This document shows, in pieces, positions 39,959 through 47,656 of a stretch of DNA of 64,000 bases (positions within the stretch are counted from its first letter, which is position 1; every line of letters starts with the position of its first letter). Under the pieces are notes generated by a model. That model did no database searches and was not told the origin of the DNA. It worked only from the letters and a program-made list of their open reading frames with translations. A program made the position numbers and the translations under genes. This stretch comes from Vallicoccus soli (GTDB lineage Bacteria; Actinomycetota; Actinomycetes; Motilibacterales; Motilibacteraceae): contig NZ_QZEZ01000001.1 of NCBI RefSeq assembly GCF_003594885.1, positions 1 to 64,000 on the forward strand, written 5' to 3'.

Positions 39959-42774
39959 CCCCGACCCGCACCGGCGCCCCGACGGCCGAGCAGCTCGCCG
40001 GCCTGCTGCGGGCCCGGGTGCGCGGGGCGGTCGACACCTCGGCGCGCCGGCGGGCCGAGTACTCCTCCGACGCCTCGAACTACCGCGTGGTCCCCGAGGT
40101 CGTCGTCCTCCCGGAGCACGTCGACGAGGTCCTGGAGGTCCTCGACGTCTGCCGCGCCACCGGGGTGCCGCTGACCGCCCGCGGCGGCGGCACCTCCGTC
40201 GCGGGCAACGCCGTCGGGCCGGGCGTCGTCGTCGACCTCGGGCGCCACCTGACCCGCGTCCTCGCCGTCGACCCCGCGGCCCGTACGGCCGTCGTGGAGC
40301 CGGGGGCCGTCCTCGACGACCTGCAGCGGGCCGCCGCCCCGTACGGGCTGCGCTTCGGGCCCGACCCGTCGACGCACGCGCGCTGCACCCTCGGCGGGAT
40401 GCTCGGCAACGACGCCTGCGGCCCGCACGGGCTCACGAGCGGGCGCACCTCGGACAACGTCGAGGCGCTCGACGTCGTCACCGGCGCCGGGCAGCGGCTG
40501 CGGGCCGGGCGCGGGGGGCCGCTGCCGGTCGCGGGGCTCGAGGGGCTCGTCGGGCGCCACCGGGCGACGCTGCGCACCGAGCTCGGGCGGTTCGGCCGGC
40601 AGGTGTCGGGCTACCCGCTGCACCGGCTGCTGCCGGAGAACGGCCGCGACCTCGCGAAGGCGCTCGTCGGGACCGAGGGGACCTGCGCGCTCGTGCTCGC
40701 GGCGACGGTCCGGCTGGTGCCGCTGGCCCCGGCGACGGCGCTGGTCGTCCTGGGCTACGAGGACCTCGCGGCGGCGGCGGAGGGCGTGCCCGCGGTGCTG
40801 CCGCACGCCCCCCTCGCGGTGGAGGGGATCGACGCGCGGCTCGTCGACGTCGTGCGCGCCCGCGGGCAGCGGGGCGCGGTGCCCGACCTGCCGCCGGGCG
40901 GGGCGTGGAGCTTCGTCGAGGTCGGTGGCGCGACGGCGCGGGAGGCGCGGGCCGCCGCCGGGCGGGTGGCGCCGTCCGCGGGCGCGCTCGGCGCCCTCGT
41001 CGTCCACGAGCCCGCGCAGGCCAGGGCGCTGTGGCGGGTCCGCGAGGACGGGGTCGGGCTCGCCGGCCGGACCCCGGCGGGGCGCCCGGCCTGGCCGGGC
41101 CTGGAGGACGCGGCCGTGCCGCCGGAGGTCCTCGGGCCGTACCTGCGCGACGCGGAGCGCCTGCTGCGCTCCCACGGCCTCGACGGGCTCGCGTACGGGC
41201 ACCTCGGCGAGGGCTGCGTCCACGTGCGGGTCGACTTCCCGCTCGCCGAGGACCCCGGCCGCTTCCGGGCCTACCTCGAGGACGCGGCGCGGCTCGTGGC
41301 GTCGTACGGCGGCTCGGTGTCCGGCGAGCACGGCGACGGCCGGGCGCGCGGCGAGCTGCTGCGGCACCTGTACTCGCCGGACGCGCTCGCCGCCTTCGAG
41401 GGGTTCAAGGGGCTGCTCGACCCGGACGACGTGCTGAACCCGGGAGTGCTCGTGCGCCCCCGCCCGCTCGACGCGGACCTGCGCCTGCCGGCGGCGCGCC
41501 CGCTCGACCGGGGGCTGGCCTTCGCGCTGGCCGAGGACGGGGGCGACCTCACGACCGCGGTGCACCGCTGCACCGGCGTCGGGAAGTGCCGCGCGGACCT
41601 CACCCCGGCGGGCGGGGCGATGTGCCCGTCGTACCTCGCCACCCGCGACGAGCGGGACTCGACGCGGGGGCGGGCCCGGGTGCTGCAGGAGATGGCCAAC
41701 GGCTCGCTCGTGCAGGGCGGGTGGCGCTCCCCCGAGGTGCACGACGTCCTCGACCTGTGCCTGCAGTGCAAGGCGTGCGCGTCGGACTGCCCCGCGGGGG
41801 TGGACATGGCGACCTACAAGGCGGAGGTGCTGCACCAGGCGTACCGGGGGCGACCGCGCCCGCGCTCGCACTACGCCCTGGGGCGGCTGCCGGTGTGGCT
41901 CCGGCTCGCCGGGCGGGCGCCGCGGGCGGCGGACCGGGTGCTGCGCAGCGCGCCCGTCGCGGCGCTGGCGAAGCGGGCCGCGGGCATGGACCCGCGCCGC
42001 CCGCTCCCGGCGCTCGCGCCGGAGACGTTCCGCGCGTGGTGGTCCCGCCGGCCGGTCACGCGGCAGGGGGACCCCGTCGTGCTCTGGGTCGACACCTTCA
42101 CCGACGCGCTGGCGCCGGAGGTGGGCCGCGCCGCGGTCGCGGTGCTGGAGGCGGCCGGGCTGCGCGCCGTGGTGCCGGACGAGCCCGCGTGCTGCGGGCT
42201 GACGTACGTGACGACCGGGCAGCTCGACGGGGCCCGCCGGCGGATGCGGGCCACCCTCGACGCGCTGGCGCCGCACGTCGCCGCGGGCCTGCCGGTGGTC
42301 GGGCTCGAGCCCTCCTGCACCGCCACCCTGCGCTCGGACCTCGTCGGGCTGCTGCCGGGCGACCCGCGCGCCGAGGCGGTGCGCGACGCCACGACGACCC
42401 TCGCCGAGCTGCTCGCCCGGCACCGGCCGGGCTGGGAGCCGCCGTCGCTCGCCGGGACGCGCGTCGTCGCCCAGCCGCACTGCCACCACCGCGCGGTGAT
42501 GGGCTGGGACGCGGACCGCGCGCTGCTCGAGCGCGCCGGCGCCGAGGTCGAGCAGGTCGGCGGGTGCTGCGGGCTGGCCGGGAGCTTCGGCGTCGAGCGG
42601 GGCCACTACGAGGTGTCCGTGGCGGTCGCGGAGCACGCGCTGCTGCCCGCCGTGCGCGCGGAGCCGTCGGCGGTCGTCCTCGCGGACGGCTACTCCTGCC
42701 GGCTGCAGCTCGACGACCTGGCCCAGCGGCGCGGCGTGCACCTCGCGCAGCTGCTCGCCGACCGGCTGCCGTAG
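39955..42774 (+). CDS. FAD/Fe-S D-lactate dehydrogenase-type oxidoreductase (GlcD-GlcF-like fusion)
   Basis: A 939-residue enzyme. N part: FAD_binding_4 (PLTARGGGTSVAGNAVGPGVV, LGGMLGNDACGPHGLTSGRTSDNV) and FAD-oxidase C domain (AYGHLGEGCVHVRVDFP, SGEHGDGRARGELL). C part: two 4Fe-4S-type cysteine sets (CTGVGKC...MCP; CLQCKACASDCP) and CCG domains (EPACCGLTYV, GGCCGLAGSF). Oxidises D-lactate or another 2-hydroxyacid and passes electrons to the quinone pool. GTG overlaps the upstream GT9-like stop. Confidence 0.9.
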   Translation: MTPTRTGAPTAEQLAGLLRARVRGAVDTSARRRAEYSSDASNYRVVPEVVVLPEHVDEVLEVLDVCRATGVPLTARGGGTSVAGNAVGPGVVVDLGRHLTRVLAVDPAARTAVVEPGAVLDDLQRAAAPYGLRFGPDPSTHARCTLGGMLGNDACGPHGLTSGRTSDNVEALDVVTGAGQRLRAGRGGPLPVAGLEGLVGRHRATLRTELGRFGRQVSGYPLHRLLPENGRDLAKALVGTEGTCALVLAATVRLVPLAPATALVVLGYEDLAAAAEGVPAVLPHAPLAVEGIDARLVDVVRARGQRGAVPDLPPGGAWSFVEVGGATAREARAAAGRVAPSAGALGALVVHEPAQARALWRVREDGVGLAGRTPAGRPAWPGLEDAAVPPEVLGPYLRDAERLLRSHGLDGLAYGHLGEGCVHVRVDFPLAEDPGRFRAYLEDAARLVASYGGSVSGEHGDGRARGELLRHLYSPDALAAFEGFKGLLDPDDVLNPGVLVRPRPLDADLRLPAARPLDRGLAFALAEDGGDLTTAVHRCTGVGKCRADLTPAGGAMCPSYLATRDERDSTRGRARVLQEMANGSLVQGGWRSPEVHDVLDLCLQCKACASDCPAGVDMATYKAEVLHQAYRGRPRPRSHYALGRLPVWLRLAGRAPRAADRVLRSAPVAALAKRAAGMDPRRPLPALAPETFRAWWSRRPVTRQGDPVVLWVDTFTDALAPEVGRAAVAVLEAAGLRAVVPDEPACCGLTYVTTGQLDGARRRMRATLDALAPHVAAGLPVVGLEPSCTATLRSDLVGLLPGDPRAEAVRDATTTLAELLARHRPGWEPPSLAGTRVVAQPHCHHRAVMGWDADRALLERAGAEVEQVGGCCGLAGSFGVERGHYEVSVAVAEHALLPAVRAEPSAVVLADGYSCRLQLDDLAQRRGVHLAQLLADRLP

Positions 42775-42820
42775 CGCGGCTGCCGTGGCGCGGCCCGGCC
42801 GGCGGACCTACCCTGCCGCC

Positions 42821-43234
42821 GTGCCGCGCGAGGGCCCCCGCCACGACGGCGACGCGCACCTGCTGCTCGCCGCGCACGTCCACGCGCTCGCCCAGCTGCC
42901 GTACGGCGCCCTGCTCGCCCGGTCAGGCAGCGCCGTCCGCGAGCTGGTCGACGGGCTCGACGGGACGGCGTACGTGCGGTGCACCCGCGTCGTGCGCGAG
43001 CGGCGCGGCGGTGAGGAGCAGGTCCGGCTCGTCGTGGACGTGGCGCCGCCCGGCGGGGCGGCCGTCGCGGAGGAGGTGCTCGTCGCGACCCCGGACGGGC
43101 GGGTGCGCAGCGCCTGGTCCCGGCCCGGCGCGGCCTCCCGGCGGTCCCCCGACGCGGCGCCGGTGGGCCTGCTCGCCGCGGGAGCCGTGCTCGCGGTCCT
43201 GCTGGCCGTCACGCTCCTCGTGGCGCTGGGGTAG
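42821..43234 (+). CDS. C-terminally anchored small protein, hypothetical
   Basis: A 137-residue protein with a soluble part (about 1-105: HLLLAAHVHALAQLPYGALLARSGSAVRELVDGLDGTAYVRC...) and one C-terminal membrane helix, VGLLAAGAVLAVLLAVTLLVAL, ending two residues later. No known family recognised. GTG at 42821 stands 6 bases after TACCCT (leaderless). Its last 26 bases overlap the convergent LysR gene. Confidence 0.65.
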   Translation: MPREGPRHDGDAHLLLAAHVHALAQLPYGALLARSGSAVRELVDGLDGTAYVRCTRVVRERRGGEEQVRLVVDVAPPGGAAVAEEVLVATPDGRVRSAWSRPGAASRRSPDAAPVGLLAAGAVLAVLLAVTLLVALG

Positions 43235-44135
43235 GGCCGCCGGAGACCTCGCGGGCGAGGGCGACGAGCTCGTCGAGGACCCGCCGCACGACGAGCCGCT
43301 CGGCGCGGTCGGGCCGCAGCAGGGCCTCGACCCGCCGCCCGGCCGCGACGTCGGCGAGGGGGACGAGCCGCACGCCCGGGTGCGGGCCGGCGCTGAAGCG
43401 GGGCAGCAGCGACACCCCGTGGCCGGCGGCGACGAGCGCCGCGACGACGTGGAAGTCGTTGATCCGCTGCACGATCCGCGGCGGGCGCCCGGCGCGGGCG
43501 GCGACCGCGTCGAGCACGCCGGCGACCGGGAAGCCCTCGCGGACGGTGATCCAGTCCTCCCCGGCCAGGTCGCCGGGCCGCACCCGCTCCTCGGCGGCGA
43601 GCGGGTGGTCGAGCGGCACGGCGACGTCGAGCGGCTCGCGCAGCAGCGGCACGACCCGCAGCGGCACCCCGCTCCACGGGCCCGCCCCGTCGGGGCGGTG
43701 CGCGACGACGACGTCGATGCGGTCGGTGAGGGCGGCGAAGTCGCCCTGGGCCACGTCCTCGTCGGAGCACTCCAGCGCGATCCCGCCGAGGGCCCCCACC
43801 CGGGCCAGCAGCCCCGGGAGCAGCAGCTGGGCCCCGCTCTGGAACGCCGACACGCTCACCGTCCCCTCGGGCCGGTCGAGGAACGCCGCGCACGCCGCGC
43901 GGGCCCGCTCGACGGCGACCGCCACGTCGACGGCGGCGTCGGCGAGCGCCTCCCCGGCGGGGGTCAGGCGCAGCCCGCGCCCCACCCGCCGGGTGAGGGG
44001 CACCCCCGCGTCGCGCTGGAGCGCGGCGAGCTGCTGCGACACCGCGGACGGGGTGAGGTGCAGGACCGCCGCCGCGGCGGTGACCCCGCCGTGCGCCCGT
44101 ACGGCCCGCAGGGCCTCCAGCTGGTGCACCTCCAT
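43209..44135 (-). CDS. LysR family transcriptional regulator
   Basis: A 308-residue regulator: HTH MEVHQLEALRAVRAHGGVTAAAAVLHLTPSAVSQQLAALQRDAGVPL (1-47), then a periplasmic-binding-like effector domain. ATG stands 6 bases after TAGCCT, giving a leaderless message. Divergent from an EamA transporter gene; a 10-bp inverted repeat in the gap is the likely binding site. The inducer is unknown. Confidence 0.93.
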   Translation of the reverse strand: MEVHQLEALRAVRAHGGVTAAAAVLHLTPSAVSQQLAALQRDAGVPLTRRVGRGLRLTPAGEALADAAVDVAVAVERARAACAAFLDRPEGTVSVSAFQSGAQLLLPGLLARVGALGGIALECSDEDVAQGDFAALTDRIDVVVAHRPDGAGPWSGVPLRVVPLLREPLDVAVPLDHPLAAEERVRPGDLAGEDWITVREGFPVAGVLDAVAARAGRPPRIVQRINDFHVVAALVAAGHGVSLLPRFSAGPHPGVRLVPLADVAAGRRVEALLRPDRAERLVVRRVLDELVALAREVSGGPTPAPRGA

Positions 44136-44151
44136 GCAGCCAGGCTAAAGG

Positions 44152-44186
44152 GACCGTGCAGCGGTCTTCGCTGGTGCTGCACGGTC
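44152..44186. promoter_or_regulatory. candidate LysR operator
   Basis: GACCGTGCAG (44152-44161) and CTGCACGGTC (44177-44186) are perfect reverse complements with 15 bases between. They cover the -35 region of the EamA gene, whose CAGCAT -10 hexamer lies at 44196-44201. Confidence 0.5.
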
Positions 44187-44207
44187 GGTGCCCGGCAGCA
44201 TCGGGGC

Positions 44208-45176
44208 GTGCCCGTCCGCGACCGCCTCCTTGCCCTGACCGTCGCCGTGGTCTGGGGCCTGAACTTCCCGGCGATCCACCTGTCGCTGGAGCAGTTCCCG
44301 CCGTTCTTCCTCGTGGCGCTGCGCTTCGCGCTCGTCGCCGTGCCCACGCTGCTGCTCGTCCCGCGCCCGGCGGTGCCCGTGCGGTGGCTCGTCGGGTACG
44401 GCCTCGGCTTCGGGGTGCTGCAGTTCCTCTTCCTCTACCTGGCGATGGACACCGGGATGCCGACCGGCCTCGCCTCGCTCGTGCTGCAGTCGTCGGCGCC
44501 GTTCACGGTGCTGCTCGCCGGGCTGCTGCTGCGCGAGCGGCTCACCGCGCGGCAGGTCGCCGGGGTGGCGCTCGCCGTCGGGGGCCTGGGCGGCATCGCG
44601 GTGCACCGCGCGGGCCTGGACGGCGGCGCCACGCTGGTGCCCGTGCTGCTGACGCTGTGCGCCGGGCTGGGCTGGGCGCTCGGCAACCTCAGCAACCGGC
44701 AGGCCCGCGCCGCCGAGCCGTTCCGCCTCATGCTCTGGATGACCGTCGTGCCGCCGGTGCCGATGCTCGCCGTGTCGCTGGCGCTGGAGGGGCCCGCGGC
44801 GGTGGGCGCGTCGTTCGGCGGGCTGGGGGAGCGGCAGGGGCTGCTCGCCCTCGCCGGCCTCGCCTTCACCGTGCTCGTCGCGACCCTGCTCGGCTCCGGC
44901 ATCTGGACCGCGCTCATGGCGCGGCACCCGTCGAGCACGGTGGCGCCGTTCTCGATGCTCGTCCCTGTCGTCGGGATCGGCGCGTCGTGGCTGCTGCTGG
45001 ACGACCCGACCACCCTGCCGGAGGTCGCGCTCGGCGGGGTCGTCGTCGCGGGGGTGCTGCTGGGCAGCGGCGGTCAGAGCCCGGCGAGGCGGTCGCAGGC
45101 GGCGAGCAGCGCGTCCTGCAGCGCGGCGTCGGCGAGGTGGCCCGGCACGGCGGTCTCGCCCCGCCCCTTGCGGTAG
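44208..45176 (+). CDS. EamA/DMT-family transporter
   Basis: A 322-residue permease with ten hydrophobic segments in two EamA repeats: LTVAVVWGLNFPAIHLSLEQFPPFFLVALRF and the second GLGWALGNLSNRQAR. Exports metabolites or amino acids (RhtA/YdcZ-like). The last 35 residues (from about SGGQS) are encoded opposite the SDR gene end and look like non-family sequence (Ser/Arg/Ala-rich), so the ancestral stop may have been lost. Leaderless GTG after CAGCAT. Probably controlled by the divergent LysR. Confidence 0.9.
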   Translation: MPVRDRLLALTVAVVWGLNFPAIHLSLEQFPPFFLVALRFALVAVPTLLLVPRPAVPVRWLVGYGLGFGVLQFLFLYLAMDTGMPTGLASLVLQSSAPFTVLLAGLLLRERLTARQVAGVALAVGGLGGIAVHRAGLDGGATLVPVLLTLCAGLGWALGNLSNRQARAAEPFRLMLWMTVVPPVPMLAVSLALEGPAAVGASFGGLGERQGLLALAGLAFTVLVATLLGSGIWTALMARHPSSTVAPFSMLVPVVGIGASWLLLDDPTTLPEVALGGVVVAGVLLGSGGQSPARRSQAASSASCSAASARWPGTAVSPRPLR

Positions 45177-45862
45177 GTCCCGCTCCGCACCGACGGGTCC
45201 TGCGCGCAGCGCGCGAGCGCCTCGGCGGAGTCCTCGACCCGGCCGGGCGCGCCGGCGGACGCGAGCTTGGTCGGGACCCAGCCGGGGTCCAGCGCCAGGC
45301 TGGCCACCCCGTCCGGCTCCAGCCGGCGGGCCCAGCCCAGCGCGAGGGCGACGTCGGCGGCCTTGCTGTCGGCGTACGCCCGCCCGGCGTCCCGCGCCGG
45401 CTCCTGCAGCCGGTCGGGGTCGACCCGCCCGGAGCGCGCCATGCCGGAGCCGAGCCAGACCACCCGCCCGCCGGCGGCGGCGAGGCGCGGGCGCAGCAGC
45501 GCCGTGAGCAGGTGGTGGGCGAGCACGTTGACCGCGAACGTCGCGGGCAGCCCGTCCGCGCTGCGGTCGGGGGCGTCGCCGCGCAGCCACACGCCGGCGT
45601 TGAGCAGCAGCGCGTCCAGCGGGCCGGCGCCCGCGACCTGCGCGGCGAGGCCGCGGACCTGCCCCAGGTCCGCGAGGTCGCCGGTGACGACCCGCACCTC
45701 CCCGGGGCCCTCGCCGGCCAGCTCGTCGCGCACGGGGGCGCCCCGCTCCGCGGTGCGCGCGTGCAGCAGGAGCACGTCGCCCGGCTGCGCCCGCCGCGCG
45801 AGCAGCCGCGCCGTCGCCCGGCCGATCCCGTCGGTGGCCCCGGTGAGGCAGGTCGTCGTCAC
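45074..45862 (-). CDS. short-chain dehydrogenase/reductase
   Basis: A 262-residue SDR: VTTTCLTGATDGIGRATARLLARR (TGxxxGIG), LLLNAGV, and the active-site YADSKAAD (Tyr-xxx-Lys). The N-terminal Gly-rich motif starts with CLTGATDGIG. It most resembles the retinol/protochlorophyllide-like short group of actinobacteria. GTG stands 7 bases after CAGGCT. Overlaps the convergent EamA gene by about 100 bp. Confidence 0.9.
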   Translation of the reverse strand: MTTTCLTGATDGIGRATARLLARRAQPGDVLLLHARTAERGAPVRDELAGEGPGEVRVVTGDLADLGQVRGLAAQVAGAGPLDALLLNAGVWLRGDAPDRSADGLPATFAVNVLAHHLLTALLRPRLAAAGGRVVWLGSGMARSGRVDPDRLQEPARDAGRAYADSKAADVALALGWARRLEPDGVASLALDPGWVPTKLASAGAPGRVEDSAEALARCAQDPSVRSGTYRKGRGETAVPGHLADAALQDALLAACDRLAGL

Positions 45863-45917
45863 GCGCCCCAGCCTGCCCCCGCTGGTGCCGGCCCGCAGCC
45901 GGTGGTGGCATGGGGCG

Positions 45918-46553
45918 GTGAGCGTCCCCAGCGCCGGCCCCTTCCCGCCGGGCTTCTTCGACCGGGCCGACCCCGGGCCGGACACCTCGTTCTACGCGGT
46001 GCCGCGGCTCGTCACGCACATCGACGAGGGCGCGGTCGCCGCGGTGGGTGCCCTGTACGAGGAGCTCGCCCTCGGTCCGAGGGTCCTCGACGTCTGCTCG
46101 TCGTGGGTGTCGCACTTCCGCCGCCCGCCGGAGCACCTCACCGTCCTCGGGCTCAACGCGGCCGAGCTCGACGCGAACGCCGCCGCCGAGCACCGGGTCG
46201 TCGCCGACCTCAACGAGGACCCGCGCCTGCCGTTCGCCGACGCGGCGTTCGACGACGCGGTGTGCTGCGTGTCGGTCGACTACCTCGTGCGGCCCGTCGA
46301 GGTCTTCGCCGAGGTGGCCCGGGTGCTGCGCCCCGGCGGCCGGTTCGTCTGCACCTGGAGCGACCGCTGCTTCCCGACGAAGGCGGTGCGGGGGTGGCTC
46401 GAGGCCGACGACCGGGGGCGCCTGGCGACGGTGGCGGCGTACCTGCGCCTCGGCGGGTTCGCCGACGTCCAGCGGGCGGTGCGGGTGCCGCCGGGCGGTC
46501 CCGGCGACCCGCTGTGGGCGTGCTGGGGGACGGTGCCGCCCGCGGGCGGGTGA
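45918..46553 (+). CDS. class I SAM-dependent methyltransferase
   Basis: A 211-residue methyltransferase: FYAVPRLVTHIDEGAVAAVGALYEELALGPRVLDVCSSWVSHF covers motif I (LDVCSSW, variant), LGLNAAELDAN motif II, LPFADAAFDDAVCCVSVDYLVRPVEVFAEVARVLRPGGRFV the rest of the Methyltransf_11 core. Cytoplasmic; substrate unknown. GTG start. The unusual VCSSWVSHF replaces the glycine-rich loop, as in a subgroup of actinobacterial family members. Confidence 0.82.
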   Translation: MSVPSAGPFPPGFFDRADPGPDTSFYAVPRLVTHIDEGAVAAVGALYEELALGPRVLDVCSSWVSHFRRPPEHLTVLGLNAAELDANAAAEHRVVADLNEDPRLPFADAAFDDAVCCVSVDYLVRPVEVFAEVARVLRPGGRFVCTWSDRCFPTKAVRGWLEADDRGRLATVAAYLRLGGFADVQRAVRVPPGGPGDPLWACWGTVPPAGG

Positions 46554-46579
46554 GCGGGGTGCGACGTACCGTGGAGGGC

Positions 46580-46966
46580 GTGGGAGCCGCGGAGCGCGCG
46601 CCTGGGCGCGCGGAGCGCCTGCGCACGGTCGTGGAGCGCGACGGCGGGCGGTGCGTCTGGTGCGGGCGACCCCTCGGCGGCCTCGTGCCGGCGACGACGG
46701 AGCACGTCGTCCCGCGGGTCAAGGGCGGACCGTCGTGGCTGGAGAACGAGGTCGCCGCCTGCCGCCGCTGCAACGGCGAGCGCGGGCACCGCACCGTCGT
46801 CGAGTGGCTCGAGGAGTGCGAGCGCCGCGGCTGGGAGCCGTCCCGCGAGGTCCTCGTCCGGGTCCTCGAGCAGCTGCAGGGCGCCATCGCCGAGCGGGGC
46901 GGGCAGCGGCGGGCGCGGCCGTACCTCGACGGGCAGCTGCGCCGGCTGCGCAAGCGCGCCGCGTGA
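46580..46966 (+). CDS. HNH endonuclease domain protein
   Basis: A 128-residue HNH nuclease: CVWCGRPL (Cys-x2-Cys), TTEHVVPRVKGGPSWLENEVAACRRCNGERGHR (HNH core with second Cys-x2-Cys). It should bind a structural zinc and cut nucleic acid. GTG at 46580 is preferred because TACCGT stands 7 bases before it (leaderless); 46550 or 46559 would give longer forms. Cytoplasmic; it could be a DNA-repair or defence-type nuclease, but no partner is seen. Confidence 0.82.
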   Translation: MGAAERAPGRAERLRTVVERDGGRCVWCGRPLGGLVPATTEHVVPRVKGGPSWLENEVAACRRCNGERGHRTVVEWLEECERRGWEPSREVLVRVLEQLQGAIAERGGQRRARPYLDGQLRRLRKRAA

Positions 46967-46972
46967 CGGGCG

Positions 46973-47005
46973 CCCCGCGCGTGCGGTCGCGCCTCCGGCG
47001 CGGGG
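46973..47005. terminator. weak hairpin between convergent genes
   Basis: CCCCGCGC (46973-46980) pairs with GCGCGGGG (46998-47005) around a 17-base loop, between the HNH gene and the YciO-like gene. Confidence 0.35.
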
Positions 47006-47012
47006 GTGCCCC

Positions 47013-47633
47013 TCAGGCGAACCTGGACGGGTCGCCGGCGCCCTCGCGCACGACCTCCGGGTAGCCCTCGGACCAGTCGACCACCGTCGTCGGCACGGTG
47101 CCGACCTCGCCGGCGTCCACGACCGCGTCGACGACGTGGTCGAGCTCCTCCTTGACCGCCCACCCGTCGGTGGGCGGGTCCTCGTGCCCGGGCAGCAGCA
47201 GCGTCGAGGACAGCATCGGCTCGCCGAGCTCGCGCAGCAGGGCCCGCACCACGGGGTGGTCGGGGATGCGCACCCCGACGGTGCGCCTCTTCTGGTGCGC
47301 CAGCCGGCGCGGCACGTCCTTCGTCGCGGTGAGGATGAAGGTGTACGGGCCCGGCGTCGCGGCCTTGATGGCGCGGAACGCCGCGTTGTCGAGGTGGACG
47401 TACTGCCCGAGCTGCGCGAACTCCGCGCACACGAGCGTGAAGTGGTGCCGGTCGCCGAGGTGCCGGATCCGGCGGATGCGCTCCGCCCCGGTCGGGCTGT
47501 CCAGCCGCGCGCCGAGCGCGTAGCAGGAGTCCGTCGGGTACGCGACGAGCGCGTCGTCGCGCAGCAGCTGGACCACCTGCCCGATGGTCCGGGGCTGCGG
47601 GTCGCGGGGGTGCACGTCGAAGTACCGGGCCAC
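47013..47633 (-). CDS. Sua5/YciO/YrdC-family protein
   Basis: A 206-residue protein of the YrdC fold: DDALVAYPTDSCYALGARLDSPTGAERIRRIR, HHFTLVCAEFAQLGQYV, ATPGPYTFILTATKDVPRRLAH and the KRRTVGVRIPDHP segment. It is closest to YciO, a paralogue of the threonylcarbamoyl-AMP synthase TsaC/Sua5 of tRNA t6A synthesis, so the specific role is uncertain. Leaderless GTG 6 bases after TAGGCT. Confidence 0.88.
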   Translation of the reverse strand: MARYFDVHPRDPQPRTIGQVVQLLRDDALVAYPTDSCYALGARLDSPTGAERIRRIRHLGDRHHFTLVCAEFAQLGQYVHLDNAAFRAIKAATPGPYTFILTATKDVPRRLAHQKRRTVGVRIPDHPVVRALLRELGEPMLSSTLLLPGHEDPPTDGWAVKEELDHVVDAVVDAGEVGTVPTTVVDWSEGYPEVVREGAGDPSRFA

Positions 47634-47656
47634 CGGCCCAGCCTAGGCGCGGCCCG

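Noticed and set aside
46550-46579. Longer HNH protein starting at the GTGA overlap with the methyltransferase
   Set aside because: A TACCGT hexamer 7 bases before GTG 46580 fits the local leaderless pattern better, and the added residues are not family-like; not excluded.
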